Below, piece by piece: positions 8,850 through 18,400 of a DNA stretch of 64,000 nt. Below the pieces are notes generated by a model that worked only from the letters and a program-made list of their open reading frames with translations, did no database searches and was not told the origin of the DNA. The DNA is from Streptomyces sp. NBC_00464 (lineage in GTDB: Bacteria > Actinomycetota > Actinomycetes > Streptomycetales > Streptomycetaceae): positions 8,212,001-8,276,000 of the forward strand of contig NZ_CP107899.1 of assembly GCF_036013915.1 (NCBI RefSeq), written 5' to 3'. The stretch's first letter is position 1, and every line of letters starts with the position of its first letter. The position numbers and the translations under genes are program-made.

Positions 8850-9928
8850 GTGGAGCGCACCACCTTGCGATAGGACACGACGGTGCGCACGCGATCGGCC
8901 GACAGGGCCAGCAGGAGAACGCAGCCGAGGTAGATGTTCAGGCTTTCGAGACCGACGCCCAGCAGGTCGAGGCCCTTGCGGATGACACCGACCAGGGAGG
9001 TTCCGAGCAGCGCTCCGACCACGGAGACCACACCACCGGTGAGCAGCGTCCCACCGAGCACCGCGCCCAGGAACGACGGCAGCATGAAGTCGTCACCGAT
9101 GGACGCGCGGAAGGTTCCGGTTCCGACGGCTGCCATGAATCCGGCGAGGGCGGCCAGCAGCCCCGACAGGGCGTGAGCGAGGATGATCCGGCGGCCCGTG
9201 GGAATCCCGGAGAGCTCCGCCGCCGCCGGATTGGCACCCGTGAGCAGCAGTTCCCGGCCGAGACGGGTGCACCCGTACAGGAAACCGAGACCGGCCAGCG
9301 CGAGCACGGTGAACTGGATCATCTGCGGGACGGCGGGGGAGCCGCACACCGGACCGACGCAGATGTCGGCCAGCGAGTAGGAACGGAGTTCGGCCAGTCC
9401 CGACGGCCTGGTGGTGAAGGCCGCGTTCTCCGTGAGCGCCGAGTACAGCAGGGAGACCAGGCCCATCAGTGCGAAGTCCATGGCCAGCGTCACGACGAAG
9501 GAACTCACACCGGTGCGCGCGATGATCCAGCCCGCCAGTGAGCCGATGGCCGCGCCGGCCAGCAGACACAGCAGCAGCCCGAGCGGCAGGGGCAGGCCGA
9601 GCCGGTCGTACCCGAACCCCGCGAACAGCGCCCCGAAGGCGGCCATGCGGCCGACCGCCAGATTCATGTGCCCGACGGACAGGGCCACCATCTGCGCGAG
9701 AGCCACCACGGTCAGGGTCGCGATGTCCCGCAGGAGCGGGAAGAGCACCAGACGTTCGTCGAGGAAGGCAGGCCGCAGAATTCCGAACAGGGTGCACAGG
9801 GCGAGGACGAGCACCAGCAGACCCAGCCGTTGGTTCACCCAGAACGGCAGCTTGTGGGGTGTGTGCGGCCCGGCCGGTGGTGCCGCGGTCTCCGGTTCGA
9901 GACCGGGAGGGGCGACAGGCGATGTCAC
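8846..9928 (-). CDS. Second sugar ABC transporter permease (RbsC family)
   Basis: A 360-residue paralogue of the adjacent permease. The GTG at 9928 overlaps the dehydratase stop (GTGA). It starts with a proline-rich cytoplasmic tail and continues with hydrophobic helices. It repeats the family blocks in variant form: ALAQMVALSVGHMNLAVGRM, GANPAAAELSGIPTGRR and FMLPSFLGAVLGGTLLTGG. The periplasmic loop contains CVGPVCGSP, a cysteine pair not seen in the other permease. Confidence 0.9.
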   Translation of the reverse strand: MTSPVAPPGLEPETAAPPAGPHTPHKLPFWVNQRLGLLVLVLALCTLFGILRPAFLDERLVLFPLLRDIATLTVVALAQMVALSVGHMNLAVGRMAAFGALFAGFGYDRLGLPLPLGLLLCLLAGAAIGSLAGWIIARTGVSSFVVTLAMDFALMGLVSLLYSALTENAAFTTRPSGLAELRSYSLADICVGPVCGSPAVPQMIQFTVLALAGLGFLYGCTRLGRELLLTGANPAAAELSGIPTGRRIILAHALSGLLAALAGFMAAVGTGTFRASIGDDFMLPSFLGAVLGGTLLTGGVVSVVGALLGTSLVGVIRKGLDLLGVGLESLNIYLGCVLLLALSADRVRTVVSYRKVVRST

Positions 9929-11013
9929 TGCACCCTCCGGTTGTCGATGGCGTCCATGTCCCAGTCGATGCCGATGCCCGGCTCGTCGGGCGCGACGGCC
10001 ATGCCGTCGCGGACGGTCATCTCGGTGCGGGTCACGGCACGCAGCTGGGGGATGTACTCCACGAACCTCCCGTTGGGCACCGCGGCGACCAGACTGACGT
10101 GCAGCTCCATCAGGAAGTGCGGGCAGACCATGATGTTGTGGCTCTCCGCCAGGTGCGCGACCTTCAGCCACGGTGTGATGCCGCCGATGCGGGCGGCGTC
10201 GACCTGCACGATGGAAGCGGCCCGCGTCTCCAGGTAGTTGCGGAACTGCGTGAGCGAGTACATGGACTCGCCGACGGCTATCGGAACCCTTGTCGCGCGT
10301 GCCAGCTGCGCATGACCGCCGATGTCGTCGGCCGGCATGGGTTCCTCCAGCCAGTACGGGGTGAAGGGCTCGATGGCGGAGGCAAGTTGGAGGGCGGATG
10401 AGATGGTCTGCGACTGATTGGCGTCCGTCATGATGTGCAACGACGGACCCACGGCCTCGCGTACGGCACGCATCCGCTCCGCGTCCTCGGCGACGTGCGG
10501 CTTGCCCACCTTGATCTTGACCCCCGCCCATCCGGCCTGCTGGGCACGGAGCGCAGACTCGACCAGATCGTCGGGGCTCAGGTGGAGCCAGCCGCCTTCC
10601 GTGTCGTACACGGGCACTTCGCGGCGATGACCGCCGGCCAGGCGCCACAGGGGCTCCCCGGCCCGTTTGCAGCGCAGGTCCCACAGAGCGGTGTCCACCG
10701 CGGCGAGCGCCAGGGAGGTGATGGCCCCGGTGGTGGTGGAGCGCGTCGAGGCGAACAGCCGTTGCCACAGCCCCTCGACGTTGCGGGCGTCCTCGCCGAC
10801 GAGGAGGGGCAGCAGATGGTCCTGGAGCAGCGCCAGGACCGAGGACCCACCGGTCCCGATCGTGTAGGAGTAGCCGGCTCCCCGGAGACCGTCGGTGGAG
10901 GTGATCTCGACGAGGATCGTCTCCTGCTTGACGAAGGCCTGCACCGCGTCGGTGCGGTCCGTCTCCACTGCGATGTCGGCCAGCAGGGCCGTGGCGGTCG
11001 TGATGATGCTCAT
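9925..11013 (-). CDS. Enolase-superfamily sugar-acid dehydratase (mandelate racemase subgroup)
   Basis: A 362-residue enzyme expected to remove the alpha proton of a sugar acid and eliminate water. Visible catalytic features are the KxK motif in GVKIKVGK, metal ligands in MTDANQS, WLEEPM and VGESMY, and a downstream histidine in CPHFLMELH. These place it in the mandelate racemase subgroup, which includes L-fuconate, L-rhamnonate and galactarate dehydratases. At 362 residues it is shorter than classical L-fuconate dehydratases (about 430), so the substrate cannot be named from sequence. Its position between fucose-type transport genes suggests L-fuconate or a close relative. The start at 11013 follows the binding-protein gene by 39 nt. 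Confidence 0.82.
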   Translation of the reverse strand: MSIITTATALLADIAVETDRTDAVQAFVKQETILVEITSTDGLRGAGYSYTIGTGGSSVLALLQDHLLPLLVGEDARNVEGLWQRLFASTRSTTTGAITSLALAAVDTALWDLRCKRAGEPLWRLAGGHRREVPVYDTEGGWLHLSPDDLVESALRAQQAGWAGVKIKVGKPHVAEDAERMRAVREAVGPSLHIMTDANQSQTISSALQLASAIEPFTPYWLEEPMPADDIGGHAQLARATRVPIAVGESMYSLTQFRNYLETRAASIVQVDAARIGGITPWLKVAHLAESHNIMVCPHFLMELHVSLVAAVPNGRFVEYIPQLRAVTRTEMTVRDGMAVAPDEPGIGIDWDMDAIDNRRVQ

Positions 11014-11052
11014 CGTGCGACGTCCGATTTCTTTAGTGCGGTGGCGGCAGGG

Positions 11053-12141
11053 TCAGTTGCAGCTGAGGACGTCGTCCGCGAACTGCTTCCTGAGCTGCTC
11101 GGTCTTGGCCTTCCGGTCGTTGTCGTAGGTGTCGACATTGGCCTCGGTGACGACGAAGGAGCCGGAGTCCACGGTCTGCCCGGGCTTGCGTACGGTGCAC
11201 TGCCCGGTCTGCAGCAGCGCCAGCGCCCATGCGCCGATGTCGGCCTGTGCCACCGGGTTCTGTACGACGGTCGCGGTGACCGAGCCCTTACGGATCGAGC
11301 TGAGGATCTTGGCGTCGTCGTCGATGGCGACGACCTCGGCCTTCGAGCCGGTGCTGCTGACCGCGTCGGCGGCGGCCACCGCAGGGTTGTAGGCGGTGGC
11401 GACGATGCCCTGGATCCTGTTCCCCTTGGCGGCGAGCAGGTCCGAGACGGCCTTCTGCGCGGTCTGGAGGTCCTTGTCGATGTCGGTGATGGTCTGGAGC
11501 AGTTCGACCTTGCCGCCGGACTCGGAAACCGCCTTGGATACGCCCTTCATCCGGAGCTGTGTGTTGGCGTCGACGTTGTTGCCGGTGAGGTGCACCAGAG
11601 TGCCCTTGCCGCCCATCGCGTCGATGGCGGCGAGGGTCGCCTTGTACGCGGCGAGCTCGACATCCGTCGACAGGCAGAAGGCGGCCTCGTTCCTGCCACC
11701 GGCCGGACACGAGCCCAGCGAGGCCACCGCCAGCCCCTGCGACTTGAGGTCGGCGAACGTCGTGTTGATGTCGGTCGGCGAGACGCCGAACACACCGAAG
11801 GCGTTGTAGCCACGTGCCGCCAGCGTGGACAGCAGGTTGTTCTGCTTCTGCTGGTCCCATTCCGCCGTCTCGTCGAAGGCCACGTCGCCGAGTCCGTACG
11901 CCTTCTCGGCTGCCGCCCCGGCAGTCTTCCACGGCTGGAAGTACGGGTGGGCCCCACCGGGGACGAGCGCCACCTTCGTACCGGACCCGTCTGCGAGCTC
12001 GGCCCCGCCGCCTGCCCTGCCCGACGCCCGGGGCCGGTCGTTCGAGGGCTCACCGGAGGTCTTCACGGTGCAGGCGGTGGACGCCAGTAGAACCGCAACG
12101 GCGAGAACTCCGGGCACCACAGATCTGGTTGGGAGACGCAT
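11053..12141 (-). CDS. Sugar ABC transporter substrate-binding lipoprotein (RbsB-like)
   Basis: A 362-residue periplasmic-binding-protein type I (CUT2) lipoprotein. The ATG at 12141 is preferred over an upstream in-frame TTG at 12165 because it gives a normal signal peptide ending in a lipobox (LLASTAC) and has GAGGG about 9 nt upstream. The mature domain has the sugar-binding pattern GTLVHLTGNN and the late AIDDDAKI segment. It is the first gene of the operon, so the promoter should lie between 12142 and 12539. With the divergent fucosidase next door, L-fucose or a fucosyl sugar is the likely ligand. Confidence 0.88.
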   Translation of the reverse strand: MRLPTRSVVPGVLAVAVLLASTACTVKTSGEPSNDRPRASGRAGGGAELADGSGTKVALVPGGAHPYFQPWKTAGAAAEKAYGLGDVAFDETAEWDQQKQNNLLSTLAARGYNAFGVFGVSPTDINTTFADLKSQGLAVASLGSCPAGGRNEAAFCLSTDVELAAYKATLAAIDAMGGKGTLVHLTGNNVDANTQLRMKGVSKAVSESGGKVELLQTITDIDKDLQTAQKAVSDLLAAKGNRIQGIVATAYNPAVAAADAVSSTGSKAEVVAIDDDAKILSSIRKGSVTATVVQNPVAQADIGAWALALLQTGQCTVRKPGQTVDSGSFVVTEANVDTYDNDRKAKTEQLRKQFADDVLSCN

Positions 12142-12539
12142 CTCCACCACCCTCTTCAAAATCAAATAGGAAATTGATGAGGCGATGGTTGACCAGTCGA
12201 ATCACCTCGTCAAGACCCACGGCGCGATCCGTTTCGGGGGCGACGTTCGCCTCCTACCCCTTCAGGCGCCCAAGTTCCGTACCTGCGTGGTGAGTACGAA
12301 GAGGTTCATGGCGTCGAGTCCCTGCGTGACCCTCGCGTCGCTCCTGGGTGGTAGTGGTCCTGGGGTGCGGGGGTGAACCGGTGAGGCATGTGGAGCGTGA
12401 CCGTGAATCGTATAGGAAACATTGGTCGAAGTCATTGACAGGGCACGCCCGTACCCGCTGCACTTCTGCCCAGGCGCCGCCTCGCAACCGCCGCACCCCC
12501 ACGATTCGAGCACCGCTGCCCCAGAAGGAGCCGCAGTCC
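12142..12539. promoter_or_regulatory. Divergent regulatory region of the fucose-type locus
   Basis: This 398-nt gap separates the importer operon (minus) from the fucosidase (plus). A related element occurs twice: AATCAAATAGGAAAT at 12160-12174 and AATCGTATAGGAAAC at 12406-12420 (12 of 15 identical). The first copy lies within arms ATCAA/TTGAT at 12161-12165 and 12174-12178, about 20 nt before the binding-protein ATG. The two copies could be operators for one regulator acting on both transcripts. No clear -35/-10 pair was identified. Confidence 0.4.
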
Positions 12540-15395
12540 ATGTCCCGTCGAACACCTGCACAGCACCCCGCCCAGGACGACGCCGGGATGTCGCGTCGCG
12601 GCGTACTGCGCGCGGCCGCTTCGATGACCGCCCTGCTCGCGCTGTCGTCACTGCCCGAATTCACGGCCGGCGCCGCTGCGGTATCGCGCTCTGACGCGCT
12701 GTCGCTCGTGCCGGAGGGCGAGGCCGTGACGCTCCGGTACTCCCGCCCCGGCGCCGAGGACCGGATGACCGAGGAGGGCCTGCCCATCGGGAACGGGCGG
12801 CTGGGTGCTCTCGTCACCGGCGACCCCTCGCGCGACACGATGGTCCTGGCGGACGCGACACTGTGGACCGGTCATGCCAATGCCGCACTCCAGTCGGACG
12901 GGCAGTTTCCCTACGGCACGGGCGACTTCGGTACGTTCGGGACGCTGGCCGAGACGTCGCTGGAGATCCCGGCCCACAGCCTCGGGACAGTCAGCGACTA
13001 CCGCCGCACGCTGGACATGAGCAACGGGCTGGTCACCGCCTCGTACCGGACCGGTGGTGTCACCTACCGGCGCGAGATCTTCTCGAGCCACCCCGATGAT
13101 GCAGTGGTGATCCGGCTGACGCAGAGCGGCGGCGGATCGTACACCGGGTCCCTGACCCTGTCCGGGACCCGGGGCGAAACCGTGGCGGCGAACGCGGGCG
13201 CCGCGGAGGTGTCGTTCTCGGCGGCACTGCCGAACGCCCTGAAGTACACCACCGTGGCAAAGGCTGCGGGGACCGGCGGCACCGTGTCGGCGGCGGGTGC
13301 GAAGGTGACGTTCAGCGGCTGCTCCGAGGTGGTCCTGATCGTCTCGGGCGGCACCAACTACAAGGCCGACCCGACCGTGGCGTACAAGGACACGTCGCTC
13401 GTGCCCCTGGACGTCGCCCGCACCAAGGCGACGCGGGCGGCGGCGGCCACCGGCACGGCGCTGCTCGCCACACACGTAGCCGACTTCCAGCGCCTGCAGC
13501 AGCGGATGGCCGTGAATCTGGGCACGTCGTCGGCCGCGCAGCGGGCGATGGACACGCCCGACCGGCTTGCTGCCCGTGCCGCCGCCGGCTCCGCGCCCGA
13601 TCCCGAACTGGAGGTTTCATACCTGCAGTTCGGCCGCTACCTCACGATATGCGGCTCCCGCGGAAGTCTTCCCACCAACCTCCAGGGCCTCTGGATCGAC
13701 ACCAACACCCCGTCCTGGATGAGTGACTACCACAGCGACATCAATGTCCAGATGAACTACTGGCTGCCCGACCGTGCGGGATTGCCCGAGTGCTTCGACG
13801 CGTTCACCGAGTACTGCCTCGCCCAGCTGCCCGGATGGCAGGCGGCCACCAAGAACCTCTTCCAGGACTCCCGCAACCGATTCCGCAACACCTCGGGCAA
13901 GGTGGCGGGCTGGACCCTGGGCATCTCCACCAACATCTGGGGCGGCAACGGCTGGTGGTGGCACCCGGCCGGCAACGCGTGGATGAGCAACTCCCTGTAT
14001 GAGCACTACGAGTACACCCAGGACGCCACGCACCTCGCCAGGATCTACCCGCTGCTCAAGGGAGCGTGCGAGTTCTGGGAGTCGCGGCTGATCACCACGA
14101 CCGTGCCCGACCCCGCGACCGGCGGAACGAGGCAGGTCCTCGTCGATGACCACGACTGGTCACCGGAGCACGGACCGCAGGACGCACGTGGAATCACGTA
14201 CGCGCAGGAACTGGTCTGGCAGCTCTTCCGGAACTACCGCGCCGCAGCAGCCGCACTGGGCAAGGACGCCGCCTACGCCGCCACCGTCGCCGGACTCCAG
14301 AGCAGGCTGTACCTCCCGGAGGTGAGCGCCACCAGCGGCTGGCTCGAGGAGTGGATGAGCGACGACAACCTCGGCGAGACGACGCACCGTCACCTCTCCC
14401 CGCTCATCGGCCTCTTCCCCGGCGACCGCATCGCCATCGAGGACTCACCGGCCGCACTCGTCACGGGCGCGACCAAGCTGCTGGAGGCGCGCGGCATGGC
14501 GAGCTTCGGCTGGGCCAGCGCCTGGCGGGCCATCTGCTGGGCAAAGCTGAAGCACGCGGACAAGGCGTACGAGCTCGTCCTCGACGTGCTGAGGCCGTCG
14601 GTGAACTTCAGCAACGGCAGCGCGATCAACCTGTTCGACCGGTACAGCTTCGGCAGCAGCTCGGTGTTCCAGATCGACGCCAACTACGGCACGCCCGTGG
14701 CGATGATCCAGATGCTGGTGCAGTCCCGTCCCGGACGGGTGGAGTTGCTTCCGGCCCTCCCGGGTGCCTGGGAGGCCGCCGGGTCCGTCACCGGAGTAGG
14801 GGTGCGCGGAGGCTTCACCCTGGACATGCGGTGGAAGGACGGCCAGGTCACCGAGGCGACGCTGCGGGGTGCGGCGGGCCGGTCCACCGATGTCGTCTTC
14901 GGGGAGTGGAGCAGCCACGTCACGATCCCCGCCGCCGGGTTCGTCACGGTCGCACCACCCGCTCAGCACTCCGTGTTCCAGCTGGTCAACCGCAGGTCGG
15001 GCAAGGCGGTCGACGTTCCCGGTGCTTCGACCGCCAACGGCACCGGACTGATCCAGTACACCCCGAGCGCAGCCGTGAACCAGCAGTTCCGGTTCATCCC
15101 GGTGGGCTCGGGGCAGTACGAGATCTACACCACGCACGGCGGCACACCCCTCATCTGGGCCGTCTGGGGCGGCGTCTCGGAGGCAGGCGCGAAGATCACC
15201 ACGTGGACGCCCGAGCACAGCACCAGTCAGCAGTGGACGATCGCCGACGCAGGCGACGGCTACGTCACCCTCACCTGCGTGCGCAGCGGCAAGGTCCTCG
15301 GCATAGCCGGCGACTCGGCCGCCGATGGTGCGACGGTCGAGCAGCAGGAGGCCGACGGCGGCACGGGCCAGCAGTGGCGGCGCGTCGGCCGGTGA
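12540..15395 (+). CDS. Secreted GH95 alpha-L-fucosidase with C-terminal ricin-type lectin domain
   Basis: A 951-residue exported glycosidase. The ATG at 12540 has AAGGAG upstream; a twin-arginine-like signal (MSRRGVLRAAASM followed by a hydrophobic run) begins at residue 17. The N-terminal beta-sandwich starts with LPIGNGRLGALVTGD, a GH95 hallmark. The catalytic (alpha/alpha)6 barrel shows HSDINVQMNYW, whose two Asn activate water in characterised GH95 enzymes, and DWSPEHGP with the general-acid Glu. ASFGWASAWRAICWA follows. The last 140 residues (from about 810) hold a QxW-type ricin B/CBM13-like domain with repeated QQ(F/W) motifs. GH95 enzymes remove terminal alpha-1,2-fucose; some act on alpha-L-galactose. 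It would feed the divergent importer. Confidence 0.88.
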   Translation: MSRRTPAQHPAQDDAGMSRRGVLRAAASMTALLALSSLPEFTAGAAAVSRSDALSLVPEGEAVTLRYSRPGAEDRMTEEGLPIGNGRLGALVTGDPSRDTMVLADATLWTGHANAALQSDGQFPYGTGDFGTFGTLAETSLEIPAHSLGTVSDYRRTLDMSNGLVTASYRTGGVTYRREIFSSHPDDAVVIRLTQSGGGSYTGSLTLSGTRGETVAANAGAAEVSFSAALPNALKYTTVAKAAGTGGTVSAAGAKVTFSGCSEVVLIVSGGTNYKADPTVAYKDTSLVPLDVARTKATRAAAATGTALLATHVADFQRLQQRMAVNLGTSSAAQRAMDTPDRLAARAAAGSAPDPELEVSYLQFGRYLTICGSRGSLPTNLQGLWIDTNTPSWMSDYHSDINVQMNYWLPDRAGLPECFDAFTEYCLAQLPGWQAATKNLFQDSRNRFRNTSGKVAGWTLGISTNIWGGNGWWWHPAGNAWMSNSLYEHYEYTQDATHLARIYPLLKGACEFWESRLITTTVPDPATGGTRQVLVDDHDWSPEHGPQDARGITYAQELVWQLFRNYRAAAAALGKDAAYAATVAGLQSRLYLPEVSATSGWLEEWMSDDNLGETTHRHLSPLIGLFPGDRIAIEDSPAALVTGATKLLEARGMASFGWASAWRAICWAKLKHADKAYELVLDVLRPSVNFSNGSAINLFDRYSFGSSSVFQIDANYGTPVAMIQMLVQSRPGRVELLPALPGAWEAAGSVTGVGVRGGFTLDMRWKDGQVTEATLRGAAGRSTDVVFGEWSSHVTIPAAGFVTVAPPAQHSVFQLVNRRSGKAVDVPGASTANGTGLIQYTPSAAVNQQFRFIPVGSGQYEIYTTHGGTPLIWAVWGGVSEAGAKITTWTPEHSTSQQWTIADAGDGYVTLTCVRSGKVLGIAGDSAADGATVEQQEADGGTGQQWRRVGR

Positions 15396-15462
15396 ACTGA
15401 CAAGCGACCACGCCGGCGGCAGGTGGGAGCCGGGCCCGACGGCCCGGCTCCCACCCGGAGTG

Positions 15463-18400
15463 CTACTTCCGCACGCCCACCGCGCGGATGATCTCCTGCT
15501 TGACCGAGCCGCCCCTGTCGTCGGCGGCCGAGGCCCGGACGGAGATGTACCGCGCGTCGCTCGGGACCCGCACGGAGCCGGTCCACGTGGCGGACTTGCC
15601 GCGTACGCCGTCGAGCTCAACGGACTTCCACGTCGCGCCGTCGTCGAAGGAGACCTCCAGCGCGGAGCCGGTGATCCTCCCGGTGTCCGGGGCTCCCTTG
15701 ACGTACTCGGAGAAGATCCCGAGATCCAGCCGCCTCCCGGCCGGTACATCACCCCGGATGTCGGTGTCGACGTCGAAGCCGAGGTTGAGGAGCGGCAGAT
15801 ACGTCCACCGGTCGGCAGGCGTGGCCGACGACTTGAAGGTCCACTCGGAGTGGCCCTTCAAGGAGAGCCCCCAGACGTCCGGATCCATCGTGGTGTCGGT
15901 GACCACCCGGAAGTCCTGCTCGGTCGACTTGACGTTCCGGGCGTACGCCCCCGAGCTCTTTCTGCGGTCGACCTGCACTCCGTCCACGTAGACCTCGGTG
16001 AACTGGGTCAGTGACTTCTGGTTGTACACCTCGCCGAATCCGGTGTGGTCCGGTCCCGAGTCGCCCCAGCCCGGCGTGTTGAACTGCAGGTCGTTGCCCG
16101 CGCGCTGTTGGCCCCAGCCGAGGCCGGTACCCAGCCACGGGTGCCAGACAGGCTTGAACCAGTCGACCCCGGTGCGGATGCCGCCGCGGTAGTGCACGAT
16201 GCCGCTGCGCTCCTCGAAGACGCCCGGGCCGCTTGACATGGACTCGTGCCAGTTCTTGCCGGGGCCGGAGCTGACGTAGTCGGTGCGCTCCGCCGGGAAC
16301 TTGATCTTCTCCTGGAACCCCAGCCCGACGGGGAACGCGTCGGTGATCGAGTAGCGGAACTCGCCGCCGTCGGCAGCCTTGGTCGCGTGGAACTTGTTCT
16401 TGACGACGGCCAGTTCGCTCTTGGCCGGCCGGTACGTCAGGTCGGTGGGGATCGCCCCCGGGTATCCCTCCGTGAGGTCGTAGACGAACGGCGTGAACTG
16501 GGTGCCGGTCAGTTCCACTTTCTGGCCGAGCCGAGCAGCCTCGATCAGGCGCGCCCCGTCCTGCGCGTTCACTGTCGCGCTGTACAGGGGCCGGGTCTCC
16601 CCGTCGTCCCCGCTGAAGTCGGCCATCAGCCGTCCGGGCGCCTCGTCGGTGACGAACAGGGCCTCGGCGCCGGCGTCACGGGCGTTCTGGGCCAGCTCGA
16701 CGGTCGTGACCGCGCCGGTATGGCGCACGACAACCGCCTTGCCCGCCACATCCTTGCCGGCGTAGTCGCCGGTGGATCCGGCACCCGCGTCGACCAGGGC
16801 CATGCGCTTGTTCCCGGTGAACATGTCCGATCCGTACTGCACGGCGGTTTCGCCGAGCCGTGACCCGCCCGTCTCGACATCGAGCTGAGGGCGGCCGAGC
16901 CGCCAGACGGTCCGGTACTCGAACGTGCCCGTGGCGGGCTTGCGGGTCGGCGCGGCGAAGATGCTGTCGTACTTCGGCGGGACCTGCGCGCCCCCGGAGA
17001 AGGTCGAGCCGTTCGCGGCCCGGCTGAATCTCATCAGCAGCTGACGGGTCTGGGTCCGCTGGTCCACCTCGGCCCGGATCTCCCGCAACTTCGTCCCGTC
17101 GAGGGTGACTTCGCGGTCACGGTCCATGGTGACCTCGGGCTCGGTGAGCAGACCGAGGCCCAGCGAGTCCTTGCCCCTGCTGCCGCGCACGTCGAGGAAG
17201 GTCGACAAGGTGTACATGCCGGGCTGCAGCCGCAGCTCGAGCGTGCCGGAATCGCCGACCTGGGCGGGGAAGGGGTCCGAGCCCTTGGCCAGCTGCTTCA
17301 CGGCGAGGTTGGCGGCGGATGCCGCGCCGTCCCGGTCCTTGACGTGGACGGTGAGGGTGTAGCGCTCGTTCTCCTTGGTCAGTCCGAAGGCCGTGTGCGC
17401 GACGACCGTGTCGCCGTCCTTGGCGAGGATCCGGCCGGAGGTGGCGCCGACGGCTGCGGCGGTGCCGTCACCCGTGACGGTGGTCTGCGCGGTGCCGTGT
17501 GCCGGCACGGTGAGAGTGGAGTCGGCGAGGGTGACCACTCCGGCGGGAGCGCTCTCGGCCGTCAGTGCCAGGGTGACCGGCCGGTCGGAGGAGTTGGTGT
17601 AGGTCAGCGTCTTCGTGACCGGCTTGTTCTCCTCGTACGGCCAGCTGATGAAGCCGAGATCGGCGCTGCCGGTCGCGGTGATCTGCGCGGCGATGGCGGA
17701 CGGGACGTCCACCCGGCCCGCACCCACCTCGTACGACGTGCCGCCGATCTCCTTGGACGTGCTCATCAGCCCGTCCTTGAGCTGCTGTCCGCTCCAGTCG
17801 GGGTGCTTCTCGGCGAGCAGCGCCGCCACGCCCGCGACGTGCGGGGTGGCCATGGAGGTGCCGCTCATCGATGTATACGGGCCGCTGCCGCTGACGAGCT
17901 GCGAACGGGCCGCGAGGATGTTCACGCCCGGCGCGGACAGGTCGGGCTTCAGCGCGTTGTCGCCGAGACGCGGCCCCTGACTGGAGAAGGCGGCAAGCCG
18001 GTCGGCGGAGTCGACCGCGCCGATCGTCAGCGCGGAGTCGGCCGCGCCGGGGGAGCCGATGGTGCCGGGGTATCCGGAATTGCCGGCCGCGATCACGAAC
18101 AGGGCACCCGTGTCCGTGGAGAGAGAGTTCACCGCCTGGGCCATTGGGTCGGTGCCGTCACTGCCCTGCGACGATCCGAGGCTCATGGAGACGATCTTGG
18201 CGTGTACGTCCTTGGCCGCCCACTCCATGCCGGCGATGATCTGGGACTCCGTGCCGGACCCCTGGTCATTGAGAACTTTGCCGACGGCGAGCTCGGCGCC
18301 GGGCGCGACGCCCTTCTCCTTGCCGTCGGATGCGGCGCCACTGCCACCGACGGTGGACGAGACATGCGTGCCGTGGCCGTGCCGGTCGGCGACCTCCTGG

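Noticed and set aside
10435..12090. Plus-strand open frame of 551 codons
   Set aside because: It is antisense to the dehydratase and sugar-binding protein genes, both of which have clear motifs.
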